Part shown: positions 49,900-60,094 of the stretch, one piece after another
How the letters are laid out: every line of letters begins with the position of its first letter
Numbering within the stretch: position 1 is the first letter of the stretch
Source: Lutispora thermophila DSM 19022
GTDB taxonomy: Bacteria > Bacillota > Clostridia > Lutisporales > Lutisporaceae
Assembly: GCF_900142105.1 (NCBI RefSeq)
Contig: NZ_FQZS01000003.1
Coordinates: forward strand, 125,720 to 189,719
Direction of reading: 5' to 3'
Length of the DNA: 64,000 bases
The notes under the pieces: model-generated
The model's database searches: none
What the model saw: only the letters and a program-made list of their open reading frames with translations
Told to the model about the DNA's origin: nothing
Program-made: the position numbers and the translations under genes

Positions 49900-51330
49900 A
49901 TGAATTATGAAACGATTATAGGTCTTGAAATACATGCGGAATTGAGTACAAAAACCAAAGCATTTTGCAATTGCAAAAATGAATTTGGAGGAGAAGTCAA
50001 TACCAATTGCTGCCCTGTCTGCATGGGCTATCCCGGAGCTTTGCCCGTATTGAATAAAAAAGTTGTGGAATATGCTGTCAAGGCTGGTTTGGCATTAGGT
50101 TGTGAAATCTCCTTATATAGCAAGACGGATAGAAAAAATTACTTCTATCCTGATTTACCGAAAGCATATCAGATATCCCAATATGATACACCATTATGCA
50201 AAAATGGGAAAATAAAAATTGAAGTAGATGGGAAAGAAAAATACATAGGAATCACAAGAATACACATTGAAGAGGATGCAGGAAAGCTTATACACGGTAC
50301 AGAATCAGAGGATTATTCCCTGGTTGATTTCAACAGAAGCGGAGTTCCTTTGATAGAGATAGTGTCAGAGCCGGACATACGAAGTCCATTGGAAGCCAGA
50401 CTGTATCTTGAAAAACTCAAAGGTATACTGGAATATCTGGAAATATCCGATTGCAAAATGCAGGAGGGTTCCTTAAGATGTGATGCCAATATATCCATAA
50501 GACCTGTAGGACAGAAAGAATTCGGTACTAAGACGGAAATAAAGAACATGAACTCGATGAAAGCACTGCAGAGGGCTTTGGAGTATGAGGAAGAAAGACA
50601 TAAGAAGGTGCTTTCAGAAGGCGGTACCATTGTCCAAGAGACCCGCAGATGGGATGAAGCAAAAGGCATTACGGTATCCATGAGAACCAAAGAACAGGCT
50701 CATGACTACAGATATTTCCCTGAACCGGATCTGGTGCCTATAATTTTGACAGAAGAATGGATCGAAGGCATAAAGAAGGATTTACCGGAATTGCCTGACG
50801 AAAAGAGAAAAAGATTTGTGAGGGAATATGGCATTCCTGATTATGATGCATCTGTTCTCACTCTAACAAAGGAGCTATCCGACTTTTTCGAAACATGTGC
50901 TAAAGGACATAAGAATCCTAAAGCCATAAGCAACTGGGTCATGGGAGAAGTCCTTAGAATAATGAAGGAGAAAGAGCTCGAATTAAAAGACCTGAGGATA
51001 AAGCCAGAATTCTTGAGAAAGTTAGTAGATTTGGTTGATGAAGGAGTACTGAGCAGTACAGGAGCCAAACAGGTCTTTGAAGAAATGTTTAAGACAGGTG
51101 AAGAACCAGAGAGTCTTGTGGACAAATTGGGATTGAGACAGATAAGCGATGAGGGAGCTATAGTTGAGTTGGTAAAGAAAGTTCTAAGCGAGAACCAGAA
51201 GTCCGTTGAGGATTATAAGAATGGAAAAACCAATGCTCTTGGATATTTGGTAGGACAATGTATGAAAGCATCTAAAGGGAAAGGAAATCCTCAGATCATA
51301 AATAAAATTCTCAAGGATTTGCTGTCTTAA
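49900..51330 (+). CDS. gatB: Asp/Glu-tRNA amidotransferase subunit B
   Basis: GatB binds the misacylated tRNA and performs amidation. The 476 residues include [22 protein letters not shown], the zinc site [27 protein letters not shown], and a C-terminal YqeY-like tail domain. It is the last gene of gatCAB; a hairpin follows. Confidence 0.97.
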   Translation: MNYETIIGLEIHAELSTKTKAFCNCKNEFGGEVNTNCCPVCMGYPGALPVLNKKVVEYAVKAGLALGCEISLYSKTDRKNYFYPDLPKAYQISQYDTPLCKNGKIKIEVDGKEKYIGITRIHIEEDAGKLIHGTESEDYSLVDFNRSGVPLIEIVSEPDIRSPLEARLYLEKLKGILEYLEISDCKMQEGSLRCDANISIRPVGQKEFGTKTEIKNMNSMKALQRALEYEEERHKKVLSEGGTIVQETRRWDEAKGITVSMRTKEQAHDYRYFPEPDLVPIILTEEWIEGIKKDLPELPDEKRKRFVREYGIPDYDASVLTLTKELSDFFETCAKGHKNPKAISNWVMGEVLRIMKEKELELKDLRIKPEFLRKLVDLVDEGVLSSTGAKQVFEEMFKTGEEPESLVDKLGLRQISDEGAIVELVKKVLSENQKSVEDYKNGKTNALGYLVGQCMKASKGKGNPQIINKILKDLLS

Positions 51331-51377
51331 ATTGCATAGGATTATCATATTAATAGATTAGTAAGCTCATAAGTTTG

Positions 51378-51414
51378 ACGGTCATTCAAGGGATTTTGTC
51401 TTTTGAATGGCCGT
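51378..51414 (+). terminator. Hairpin after gatB
   Basis: A 12-bp stem (51378-51389 with 51403-51414, one G-U pair) lies 47 nt after the gatB stop. The T-tract is weak. The following 330 bp up to oppA are very AT-rich and hold only a possible promoter. Confidence 0.55.
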
Positions 51415-51569
51415 TATATGAATTTCATGTATATCTTATGTTAATACCATAATAATTTTATAAAAAATTTTGGAATTGTTTAATATATTGAAGCATTGGT
51501 ATTACTTAGCTGCATTATTCTTAATTTGTAAATTATTTTGATTTATATATTTCATGTGGATAAAATATA

Positions 51570-51598
51570 TTGAAAAAATCAATATATTCGTGTAATAT
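51570..51598 (+). promoter_or_regulatory. Possible promoter of the opp operon
   Basis: TTGAAA at 51570-51575 and TAATAT at 51593-51598 have 17-bp spacing. An overlapping TATAAT at 51596-51601 is also possible. This would give a leader of about 150 nt. Confidence 0.5.
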
Positions 51599-51752
51599 AA
51601 TTATAATTAAAAAAAATAAAAACTTTGTAATGTTTCTATTAATTTTACTCAATTTTTTTAGTTTGCTGTAGTACAGCATATGCTGTTGCTGCATAATATT
51701 ATTAAATTCTGGCGTAATATGACGCCTAAGTAAAAAAAAGGGGGATGAATTG

Positions 51753-53426
51753 ATGAAAAGATCACTTACATTGGTGCTCGTTATGCTGCTTGCACTCAGC
51801 TTAGTGCTTACAGCATGCGGACCAAAGGCTTCTCAAGAACCAGGAACATCAACTGGTGATGAGACTACATCACAAGGACCAAAAGTATTGAGGTTCGCAA
51901 TAGGTTCTGAACCTCCGGCACTTGACCAGCAGATAGCTACAGATACTTATGCTATTATGCTTGGCAACCATCTCTATGAAGGTTTGGTAAGAGTTCAAGA
52001 CGGTAAAGTAGTTCCAGGTATGGCTGAATCCTGGGAAATCTCCGAAGATGGCCTTACCTATACTTTCCACCTAAGAGATGCAAAATGGAGTGACGGACAG
52101 CCTGTAAAAGCTCAGGATTTCGAGTATGCTATTAAGAGGCTCTTAAATCCTGCTACAGCTTCCGAATATGCATTCCAAGGTTACTACATTGAAAACGGTG
52201 AAGCGTACAACAAAAATAAGATCACAGATCCTGACCAGGTTGGAATTAAAGCTCTTGATGACAAGACTTTGGAAATCAAGCTAGCAGTACCTACTAAATA
52301 CTTCTTGGCTTTGACTAACTTCATATCTTTATTCCCTGTAAGACAAGACTTCGTTGAAGCACAAGGCACAGCTTATGCTGCAGAAGCTGACAAGATCCTT
52401 TACAATGGACCATTTATAATGACTGAATGGAAGCATGAAGAAAGCCTTACACTTGAAAAAAATCCTAATTACTGGAACAAGGATGCTATAAAGATTGACA
52501 GAGTGGAAATTGCAATAGTTACAGACAGCAATACTGCAATGGGTATGTATGAAGCTGGAGATCTTGACTTCGTTGGACTTCCTGCAGCAAGGGTACAGGA
52601 ATTCGTTGACAATGGTCAGGCTAAATTCTACTATGACGGTTCAGAATTCTACTTCCAGTTCAATGTTAAGGGAAGAAATCCTGAAGTTGGAAAGTTCATA
52701 GGAAATGCTAACTTCAGAAAAGCTTTTGCTTATGCTATAGACAGACAGAATTATGTTGATGCAGTTTTGAAGAACGGTTCTGATCCAGCCACAAGATATG
52801 TATTACCATTACTATCTGGTGTAAATGATTTGTTTGCTAATGAATATCCATTGGAATTCTATCCAAAGAATGCAGATCCTGCAAAGGCAAAGGAATATTT
52901 GGATAAGGCATTGGCAGAAATAGGCACAACAATCGATAAGGTTCCTGCTATTGAATACTTAACTGACGATTCAGACAGCGCAAGAATATCAGCAGAAGCT
53001 ATTCAGGATATGATAGCTAAGAACCTTGGAATTAAGCTAGAAGTAAAACAGGTTCCATTCAAGCAGAGACTTGAACTTATGAATAAAGGTGAATATGACC
53101 TTGTATTCGCAGGTTGGGGTCCAGACTACGATGACCCAATGACTTATCTTGATTTGTAGGTAATCGGCGGAGGACACAACAACACAGGTTGGGAAGATCA
53201 ATATTATACAGATCTGATCAACTTCTGCAAGACTACAGGAGATGTACAGGCAAGAGCAGAAAAGATGTTCGAAGCAGAAAAGTACTTGCTCGAGAATGGT
53301 CCTATAGTTCCTGTATACTTCAGAAGAAGAGCATGGGTTCATGTTGACGGCTTAACTGGATTAGTAAGAAACTTCATAGGTGCTGACCCAGACTTCACAA
53401 TGGCTGACATTGTAAGAGAAGAATAA
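51753..53426 (+). CDS. oppA: Oligopeptide-binding lipoprotein, interrupted by in-frame TAG
   Basis: This is the extracellular binding lipoprotein of a peptide ABC transporter (SBP family 5). It has a signal peptide with lipobox LVLTAC (Cys for lipidation), LRFAIGSEPPALDQQIATD and YEGLVRVQDGKVVPGMAESWEISEDGLTYTFHLRDAKWSDG. Codon 469 is TAG (53157-53159), after DDPMTYLDL. The same frame then continues for 88 codons with normal SBP sequence (VIGGGHNNTGWEDQYY...ENGPIVPVYFRRRAWVHVDGLTGLVRN) to TAA at 53424. Homologues usually have Trp at this place, so TGG to TAG is likely. It could be a null mutation, suppression or a sequencing error. All other parts are intact and oppBCDF follow. Confidence 0.85.
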
Positions 53427-53452
53427 TCAAATAAAGAAATATAAATATGCAA

Positions 53453-53484
53453 GACAAAGGTATATGTTAACATATACCTTTGTC
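53453..53484 (+). repeat. Intercistronic stem-loop between oppA and oppB
   Basis: A perfect 14-bp stem with a TTAA loop and no T-run. Such structures commonly protect or set higher expression of the binding-protein mRNA relative to the permease genes. Confidence 0.75.
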
Positions 53485-53573
53485 CCATGTTTAAGACAAA
53501 AAATTTTTAAAATAATCACAATTATTTCACAAAAAAGTCACAAATTAAATTTAGATTTGGAGGTGCCTAAATT

Positions 53574-54491
53574 TTGGTTAGATACATTGGAAAGAGATTT
53601 GTAATATCGCTTATTACTATATGGATTCTGGCAACCTTGACGTTTTTTCTAATAAGATTATTACCCGGCGATCCGTTCACAAGCGAAAAGATAACCCCGG
53701 AAATAAAGGCCAACATGATGAAATATTATGGTTTGGACAAACCGTTGCCTGTTCAATATGCCACATATATGGGCAATTTGTTAAAGGGTGATATGGGTTA
53801 TTCATTAAGATACAAGAATAGAGAAGTCAACAACATAATAGCTGATGCTTTCCCTGCTTCAGCAGATTTGGGACTTCGTTCCTTAGTTTTTTCTGTCATC
53901 CTCGGACTCATACTTGGTATTGTTGCTGCCCTTAATCATAATAAATTCTGGGATTATGCCTGCATGGTTATTGCGGTAATAGGTGTTTCGGTGCCCAGCT
54001 TCGTTGTGGGTTCTTTAATACAATATCTATTCGGAATAAAATGGAAGCTATTGCCAGTCGCTCAATGGAAGAGCTTTGCGCATACAATTATGCCTACCTT
54101 TGCTCTGGGATTGGGAACATTGGCTCTGATTGCCAGATTGATGAGAACCAGCATGCTTGAGGTAGTAGGACAGGATTATATCAAAACAGCAAAGGCAAAG
54201 GGTCTGTCTCCTGCACAGGTAACCATAAAGCACCAGATAAGAAATGCTATTCTTCCTGTTGTTACCGTATTAGGTCCATTGGTAGCTTCGCTATTGACAG
54301 GTACCTTTGTTATAGAACAGATATTTGCCATTCCAGGTCTTGGAAGGCACTATGTTGTGAGCATACAAAATCTAGACTATACTATGGTTATGGGATTGAC
54401 TATATTCTTCGGGGCGTTCTTGGTTTTGATGAACTTCCTTGTCGATATAGCCTATGGTTTAGTTGATCCTAGAATCAGAGTAGGCAAGTAA
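53574..54491 (+). CDS. oppB: Oligopeptide ABC transporter permease
   Basis: This 305-residue membrane protein has six helices and the permease EAA loop (TSMLEVVGQDYIKTAKAKGLSPAQVTIKHQIRNAILPVVTVLG). The N-terminus MVRYIGKRFVISLITIWILATLTFFLIRLLPGDPF is typical. The TTG start is eight bases after GGAGGTG. It is part of oppABCDF. Confidence 0.94.
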   Translation: MVRYIGKRFVISLITIWILATLTFFLIRLLPGDPFTSEKITPEIKANMMKYYGLDKPLPVQYATYMGNLLKGDMGYSLRYKNREVNNIIADAFPASADLGLRSLVFSVILGLILGIVAALNHNKFWDYACMVIAVIGVSVPSFVVGSLIQYLFGIKWKLLPVAQWKSFAHTIMPTFALGLGTLALIARLMRTSMLEVVGQDYIKTAKAKGLSPAQVTIKHQIRNAILPVVTVLGPLVASLLTGTFVIEQIFAIPGLGRHYVVSIQNLDYTMVMGLTIFFGAFLVLMNFLVDIAYGLVDPRIRVGK

Positions 54492-54505
54492 GGGAGGACA
54501 ATGAT

Positions 54506-55420
54506 ATGGAAATAAGCAAAGAAAAGTTCAGACATGTCGGGATAAATGAAGAAAAAAGCCAATCTATTGTTCGTCCCAGCATGACCTACTGGCAGGATGC
54601 CTGGAGAAGGCTCAAGAAAAATAAGATTGCGATGTTAGGACTTATTATAATAATTATAATGACAATAATGTCTATTATTGGACCTATGATGGTTCCATAT
54701 CATCATAGTGATAATAACTTGAGCATTACAAATCAAGCTCCAAATAGAGAACACTGGTTTGGTACCGATGATTTAGGAAGAGATATTTGGGCCCGTATAT
54801 GGGTAGGAGCCCGCGTATCCTTATTCATAGGTTTGATGGCAGCCCTTCTGGATACATTGATAGGAGTATTGGTTGGCGGTGTGTCAGGTTTCTATGGCGG
54901 CAAAGTTGATATGATTATAATGAGATTCATAGATGTTATGATAGCCATACCAAGTATGATATTCATAATTCTTATCATGGTTATAGTAAATGCTGGTGTT
55001 GGTGCAATAATTATTTCTTTCGCCATAACAGGATGGCTTAGTATGGCCAGACTCGTAAGAGGCCAGATACTACAGTTGAAGGAACAGGAATTTGTTCTTG
55101 CTGCAAGAACATTGGGAGCTAATTCTTCAAGATTGATATTGAAGCATTTGATTCCTAATACTTTAGGCGTTATAATAGTCAGCTTGACCATGAGAATACC
55201 AAGCGCAATATTTACAGAAGCATTCCTTAGCTTTATAGGCTTAGGCGTTAAACCTCCTACACCAAGCTGGGGACAGCTGGCATCAACAGGTGCAGCAGTT
55301 TTGAGAGTATATCCCTTTAGGTTGTTTATACCAGCATTCTTCATTAGTATCACTATGTTGTCATTGAATTTATTTGGTGACGGATTGAGAGACGCTCTTG
55401 ATCCAAGACTGAGAAAGTAG
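54506..55420 (+). CDS. oppC: Oligopeptide ABC transporter permease
   Basis: This 304-residue membrane protein has an N-terminal OppC_N segment (YWQDAWRRLKKNKIAMLGLIIIIIM), the motif HWFGTDDLGRDIWARIW and the EAA loop (GQILQLKEQEFVLAARTLGANSSRLILKHLIPN). It pairs with OppB and lies 14 bp after it. Confidence 0.94.
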   Translation: MEISKEKFRHVGINEEKSQSIVRPSMTYWQDAWRRLKKNKIAMLGLIIIIIMTIMSIIGPMMVPYHHSDNNLSITNQAPNREHWFGTDDLGRDIWARIWVGARVSLFIGLMAALLDTLIGVLVGGVSGFYGGKVDMIIMRFIDVMIAIPSMIFIILIMVIVNAGVGAIIISFAITGWLSMARLVRGQILQLKEQEFVLAARTLGANSSRLILKHLIPNTLGVIIVSLTMRIPSAIFTEAFLSFIGLGVKPPTPSWGQLASTGAAVLRVYPFRLFIPAFFISITMLSLNLFGDGLRDALDPRLRK

Positions 55421-55433
55421 GAGGTGTAAGAGT

Positions 55434-56456
55434 ATGGAAAGAGAGAAAATACTTGAAGTTAAAGACCTGCATGTATCCTTTGACACATATGCAGGTGAAG
55501 TTAAAGCTGTAAGAGGAGTATCTTTTTATTTGAATAAAGCCGAAGCAATAGCTATAGTTGGAGAATCCGGTTGCGGCAAAAGTGTAACTGCCCAATCCAT
55601 TATGAAGCTTATACCAATGCCTCCGGGAAGGATTAAGAGTGGAAATATTATTTTTAATGGTGTTGATATTACCAAATTTTCCGATAAAAAGATGGAAGCC
55701 ATAAGAGGCTCAGAAATGGGAATGATATTCCAAGACCCTATGACATCCTTAAATCCAACTATGGTAGTTGGTAAACAGATAGCTGAAGGCTTGATAAAGC
55801 ATCAGCATTTAAGCAAAAAAGAGGCTATGACAAGAGCCGTTGAAATGTTAAAACTAGTTGGTATTCCTAATCCTGATAAAAGAGCAGGTCAATATCCTCA
55901 TGAATTCAGCGGTGGCATGAGGCAAAGAGCTATGATAGCAATAGCATTGGCTTGCAATCCTAAACTTCTAATTGCGGATGAACCGACCACTGCTCTTGAT
56001 GTTACTATACAGGCTCAGATTTTGGATTTGATGAAAGAATTAAAGTCCAAATTGGATACTTCCATTATATTGATAACCCACGATCTTGGCGTTGTAGCGG
56101 ACATGGCTGAGAGAATAATAGTCATGTACGCAGGAAAAGTTGTTGAAAGCGGTTCTGTAGAAGATATATTCTACGACCCGCAGCATCCCTATACATGGGG
56201 ACTTCTAAAATCAGTGCCAAGACTTGACGCAGAAAATAAGGAACAATTAGTACCTATCACTGGTACACCGCCTGATCTTTTCGCCCCACCAAAAGGATGT
56301 GCCTTTGCTGCTAGATGTAAATATTCAATGGAAATTTGTTATGAAGAGCAGCCATGTGATATGGAATATAACAAAGACCATTTTGCAGCTTGCTGGTTAG
56401 GACATCCAGATGCACCTAAGGTTGAAAGACCTATTAAAGGAAGAGGGGTGAAATAA
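55434..56456 (+). CDS. oppD: Oligopeptide ABC transporter ATPase
   Basis: This 340-residue ATPase has Walker A GESGCGKS, signature FSGGMRQRA, Walker B LLIADEPTTALD and a C-terminal oligopeptide-transporter domain with cysteines (CAFAARCKYSMEICYEEQPC) that may hold an iron-sulfur cluster as in other OppD/DppD. It overlaps oppF by 1 bp. Confidence 0.95.
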   Translation: MEREKILEVKDLHVSFDTYAGEVKAVRGVSFYLNKAEAIAIVGESGCGKSVTAQSIMKLIPMPPGRIKSGNIIFNGVDITKFSDKKMEAIRGSEMGMIFQDPMTSLNPTMVVGKQIAEGLIKHQHLSKKEAMTRAVEMLKLVGIPNPDKRAGQYPHEFSGGMRQRAMIAIALACNPKLLIADEPTTALDVTIQAQILDLMKELKSKLDTSIILITHDLGVVADMAERIIVMYAGKVVESGSVEDIFYDPQHPYTWGLLKSVPRLDAENKEQLVPITGTPPDLFAPPKGCAFAARCKYSMEICYEEQPCDMEYNKDHFAACWLGHPDAPKVERPIKGRGVK

Positions 56457-57412
56457 TGGAGAACAAGAAGTTAATCGAAGTAAAAGACCTGAAAAAATAC
56501 TTTAATGTAGGCAACAATGCAATTCTAAAAGCAGTTGATGGACTTAACTTCTTTATAAGAGAAGGAGAAACTCTCGGTCTTGTTGGAGAATCCGGCTGTG
56601 GTAAGTCAACAGCAGGAAGAACTATAATAAGGCTATATGAAGCTACAGGCGGAGAAGTAATCTTTGATGGTATAAATGTTCATAAATTAGATAAAAAGGG
56701 AGCTAAAGATTTTACAAAAAAAGCTCAGATGATATTCCAGGACCCCTATGCATCTTTGGACCCAAGAATGACAGTTGGTGATATCATTGGAGAAGGTATA
56801 GATATTCATAACCTATACACAGGTAAAGAGCGAATGGAAAGAATATATGAACTATTGCACACTGTTGGACTTAATAGAGAGCATGCCAACAGATTCCCTC
56901 ATGAATTCTCAGGAGGACAAAGGCAGAGAATAGGTATTGCCCGTGCATTGGCTGTAGAGCCTCAGTTCATAGTTTGCGATGAGCCAATTTCAGCTCTCGA
57001 TGTTTCCATTCAGGCTCAGGTTGTTAACCTTCTTATAAATCTACAAAGGGAAAAGAAGTTGACTTATCTCTTTATAGCCCATGATTTAAGCATGGTCAAG
57101 CATATTTCCGACAGAGTTGGAGTTATGTATTTAGGCACAATGGTTGAGTTGGCATCAAGTACAGAGCTTTATAAGAGACCTACTCATCCTTATACTCAGG
57201 CTCTTATGTCTGCTATCCCCATTGCAGACCCGGATGTCGAAAAAGCCAGAAAGAGAATACTACTGGAAGGCGATGTACCTAGCCCAATTAATCCTCCACC
57301 TGGATGCAGATTTAAGGCAAGGTGCAGATATGCTACAGAAAGATGTTCACAGGAAATCCCTGAATTCAGAGAGATAGATAAAGATCATTTTGTAGCATGC
57401 CATAATGTATAA
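56456..57412 (+). CDS. oppF: Oligopeptide ABC transporter ATPase
   Basis: This 318-residue ATPase partner of OppD has Walker A GESGCGKSTAG, signature FSGGQRQRIG, Walker B FIVCDEPISALD and a C-terminal CRFKARCRYATERC motif. The start ATG overlaps the oppD stop. It is the last gene of the operon. Confidence 0.95.
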   Translation: MENKKLIEVKDLKKYFNVGNNAILKAVDGLNFFIREGETLGLVGESGCGKSTAGRTIIRLYEATGGEVIFDGINVHKLDKKGAKDFTKKAQMIFQDPYASLDPRMTVGDIIGEGIDIHNLYTGKERMERIYELLHTVGLNREHANRFPHEFSGGQRQRIGIARALAVEPQFIVCDEPISALDVSIQAQVVNLLINLQREKKLTYLFIAHDLSMVKHISDRVGVMYLGTMVELASSTELYKRPTHPYTQALMSAIPIADPDVEKARKRILLEGDVPSPINPPPGCRFKARCRYATERCSQEIPEFREIDKDHFVACHNV

Positions 57413-57473
57413 ATATTAGAACGATGAACTATGAACTAAGATTTTGGTAGGGAATGGCTATGCCATTCCCTAC
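57413..57473 (+). repeat. Heptad tract and perfect hairpin after oppF
   Basis: GAACGAT-GAACTAT-GAACTAA repeats with period 7 near 57419-57439. A perfect 12-bp stem follows (57447-57458 with 57462-57473, loop TAT). The hairpin may act as a weak terminator; no T-run follows. Confidence 0.65.
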
Positions 57474-57524
57474 TTCAATACATAAAAAAATACATAAATA
57501 TTATGAGAACCAAGGGGGAGTCGT

Positions 57525-59156
57525 ATGAAAAAAAGAAGATATATGCCTGTTGCTTATACCATAATAGTTTTTATAATTATATTTTCTTTCCATACATATC
57601 AAAACTTAAAGGTGATAACTTCTTCAACTTCGGAAAAATGGGCAAGGAGCATGTATATTGATAAGAGCCCATATAAGAAGCAAGCAAGCGTAGCTATAAA
57701 TGAAGATGCTATTTGGATACTTATCGCTAAGGAAGATAGATTTACTAGGACTGCTATTGATAAACATAAGGCAGTTATAAGTGAAGCACATGATATATTG
57801 ATACCTAGGTCTCAGTTGAATAAGTTGGTTAAATATCAAGGCATAGGACCGTATATATTCTGGACTGAGAATTTTGAGCTATACATGTCAAAGGAACAGG
57901 CTGACGGAAGCTATGAAGAAAAAAGCTTGATCTCGGAAAACGTAATGGATTTCAATGTTATTGAGTATGATGGGCAGAATTTTATTGCAGTGGCTTGTGA
58001 CATGGGTTTAATGTACTATAGAATAGACCAACAAGGTTTGGTTCAACTTGGAAATACATATGCCATTGAAAAACCTCTTTATGTTTCGACGGCTATAGAC
58101 GATTCTGGCATATTTCATACTGTTGCAATTAGACAAATCTCCCCCATGCTAAAAGAAGTTGTATATCTACACTTTTTCGATAATCAGTGGTTGCTGAAAG
58201 CACAGAAGGTCGAAAATGCGCAGATTTCAAATGAAAGCGTAGGAAATCTGGAAATTGGACTTGATAATGATTATGCATATATTTTTTATGAGAACAATGT
58301 ATGGAATAATGCTGGGCAGACTGCAAAAACCTTATATGCAACATTACCCTTGAATGCAAATGATCAAATTGAAATGAAGTTTAAACCTTTAAAACCCATG
58401 GGAAGGGAAAGTCAAAATGATGAATATGTCAGTGAAGTTAGATGCCCGGGTATTCAGCAAAATCAATTGACTGCGGTTTTTATCGAGGATTATTATGATG
58501 AGGCAGGCAGTGGCTTCCGGATTCTCAATGTTAGCTTTAAAGATGGTGTTATTACAAGTCAGTTGCCTGTTACAAAGACAATGGATTTTATAAAAGAAAT
58601 AAATATAGCTAAGGTTGAGGAAGATGAGGCTCTAGTGTTTTTAAGACCGGCCGGGGAATTCAAATATGATATATGGTTTACAGAAAGCGGAGAAGAATAT
58701 GCATCTGTTTTAGAAAAGCCCACAAAGGAGGATTATTTAACTGCTATGGCAGAAAGCGTATCTCCTTTTATAAGCGGTATTATTTTGGCGATGATAAAGG
58801 CATTTGAATTTTTACCTGCAATATTATGGGTTGTTATTGTTGAATTTTTCGAAATCAAGAAATTTACCAGTAAGCCTAAATTAAATTATCTGATAGCCAT
58901 GGCTATTTACATGATAATTAAGTTGGCTACAACAAACTCCTATTATAGAGGATTGGCATATTATAAGATGCCTGATTTCATGAAGCCTGTCATTATCAAG
59001 TATTCTATTATGATAATGATAAGTGCAGTTGCATATTTATTAGTCAGATCTTGGAAGAAAAATATTGCTGATTTCCATATAATTTCTGAATTTTTGCTGT
59101 TTGCTGCTTATGATATACTTATTACAGTATTTCTGTATGGACCTTATATAATATAA
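57525..59156 (+). CDS. Membrane protein of unknown function
   Basis: This 543-residue protein has an N-terminal membrane helix (MPVAYTIIVFIIIFSFHTYQ), an extracytoplasmic region of about 350 residues with repeated beta-type strands (possible propeller-like), and a C-terminal set of about four or five helices (PFISGIILAMIKAFEFLPAILWVVIVEF; LNYLIAMAIYMIIKLA; PVIIKYSIMIMISAVAYLLV; EFLLFAAYDILITVFLYGPYII). I do not recognise the family. It has a GGGGGAG ribosome-binding site and ends before a terminator. Confidence 0.7.
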   Translation: MKKRRYMPVAYTIIVFIIIFSFHTYQNLKVITSSTSEKWARSMYIDKSPYKKQASVAINEDAIWILIAKEDRFTRTAIDKHKAVISEAHDILIPRSQLNKLVKYQGIGPYIFWTENFELYMSKEQADGSYEEKSLISENVMDFNVIEYDGQNFIAVACDMGLMYYRIDQQGLVQLGNTYAIEKPLYVSTAIDDSGIFHTVAIRQISPMLKEVVYLHFFDNQWLLKAQKVENAQISNESVGNLEIGLDNDYAYIFYENNVWNNAGQTAKTLYATLPLNANDQIEMKFKPLKPMGRESQNDEYVSEVRCPGIQQNQLTAVFIEDYYDEAGSGFRILNVSFKDGVITSQLPVTKTMDFIKEINIAKVEEDEALVFLRPAGEFKYDIWFTESGEEYASVLEKPTKEDYLTAMAESVSPFISGIILAMIKAFEFLPAILWVVIVEFFEIKKFTSKPKLNYLIAMAIYMIIKLATTNSYYRGLAYYKMPDFMKPVIIKYSIMIMISAVAYLLVRSWKKNIADFHIISEFLLFAAYDILITVFLYGPYII

Positions 59157-59181
59157 GATTGAATATTTCCCAGGAAATACG

Positions 59182-59220
59182 AAAAAGCGACAACTTATAT
59201 TTAAGCTTGTTGCTTTTTTG
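59182..59220 (+). terminator. Rho-independent terminator
   Basis: AAAAAGCGACAA (59182-59193) pairs with TTGTTGCTTTTT (59207-59218, one G-U pair), and a T-rich run follows. It closes the preceding membrane-protein gene and also faces the end of the DUF1540 gene. Confidence 0.85.
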
Positions 59221-59241
59221 TTTTGTCTGTCATATATGGGT

Positions 59242-59412
59242 CTATTTGTCTTTCGTCAAAGGTTTTTTTGCAGCATCGCTGTTTATTATTTTGTTTTCTA
59301 CATAAAACTCACAACCAGTTGAAGTGGTATTGGAAATCTTCCCTACGTGATCCAAGGTACACATACCATCCTTTTGATGTATGCAATTTTCAATACAATT
59401 TATGAGAATCAG
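59242..59412 (-). CDS. Small DUF1540-like cysteine protein, non-AUG start
   Basis: Reading the - strand gives INCIENCIHQKDGMC, then TLDHVGKISNTTSTGCEFYVENK, ending KPLTKDK-stop. The C-x3-C-x7-C...C spacing is that of DUF1540 domains, which are small clostridial/Bacillus proteins of unknown role that may bind metal. A strong AGGAGG lies at 59418-59423. No ATG, GTG or TTG is well placed: the in-frame GTG is adjacent to the Shine-Dalgarno, while a CTG at 59412 or ATT at 59409 is at normal distance. About 55 residues. Conservation of the domain makes the gene likely despite the start. Confidence 0.6.
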   Translation of the reverse strand: MILINCIENCIHQKDGMCTLDHVGKISNTTSTGCEFYVENKIINSDAAKKPLTKDK

Positions 59413-59500
59413 GTTAAACACCTCCTATAATAATTTTCTCCATTTGGTCAAAACTAATGTATCGATATTAAGGTAATTTATAGGATAAGGAGGTTCTTTA

Positions 59501-60094
59501 TTGACTTTTGAGGATTTTTCTGTGACAGGAGCTTTATATCATATAGTCAGCATCATTGATTTGGAAAAAACCTTGGCTGAAGGAATACATCATGATGATA
59601 AGATAACCTATTTTGATAAATATTATGATTTCCATAGTTTTTTTGATCAATACAGAACTGACAATATACCAAACTGGGTTATAAGAAAAAAGGCAATTTT
59701 TGCAAGCATGAATTTTAAGGAAGGTCATAATTGGCATTCTCATACGGCCTTGTTGAAGGTAAAAGTAGATACTAAAAAATGCTGGGTTTGCAATGAAAAT
59801 AAAGCAAATATTTTGTTTGAACCTTTCATTTTGCAGCATATCAAAGGTTTTGAGGAGGCAAAGAAGTTTATAGAGAAGCAAGGTAAGAAATTAGCTGAGG
59901 AATATTGGATGGATTCTCTAAGTTTAGAGGACAATATGAGAATCAGGAGGGATAAAGAAAAGGGATATGATGCAGAAGTTTTGATTTTTCATGATATCCC
60001 TCCAGAAGACATAGAGTGCTTGTATATTATATCAGATCATAGCATAATGTCGCCCAATGAATGGTTGCATTATTTCAACACTGAACTGCTCTAG
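59501..60094 (+). CDS. DarT-like (DUF4433) ADP-ribosyltransferase-fold protein
   Basis: This 197-residue protein starts with TTG after AAGGAGG. The N-terminus GALYHIVSIIDLEKTLAEGI resembles the start of DUF4433/DarT proteins (LYHIT.I.NL..IL..GI), and AEVLIFHDIPPEDIECLYI resembles their C-terminal glutamate region (AEVLV...PPE.I). DarT proteins ADP-ribosylate single-stranded DNA as toxins, usually with a DarG macrodomain partner, and none is encoded nearby. It may be a relative with another substrate; the assignment rests on two short motifs. Confidence 0.45.
   Translation: MTFEDFSVTGALYHIVSIIDLEKTLAEGIHHDDKITYFDKYYDFHSFFDQYRTDNIPNWVIRKKAIFASMNFKEGHNWHSHTALLKVKVDTKKCWVCNENKANILFEPFILQHIKGFEEAKKFIEKQGKKLAEEYWMDSLSLEDNMRIRRDKEKGYDAEVLIFHDIPPEDIECLYIISDHSIMSPNEWLHYFNTELL

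Noticed and set aside
53157-53159. TAG as a definite pyrrolysine codon
   Set aside because: No pyl gene is in the window, the homologous residue is Trp, and no methylamine gene is near.
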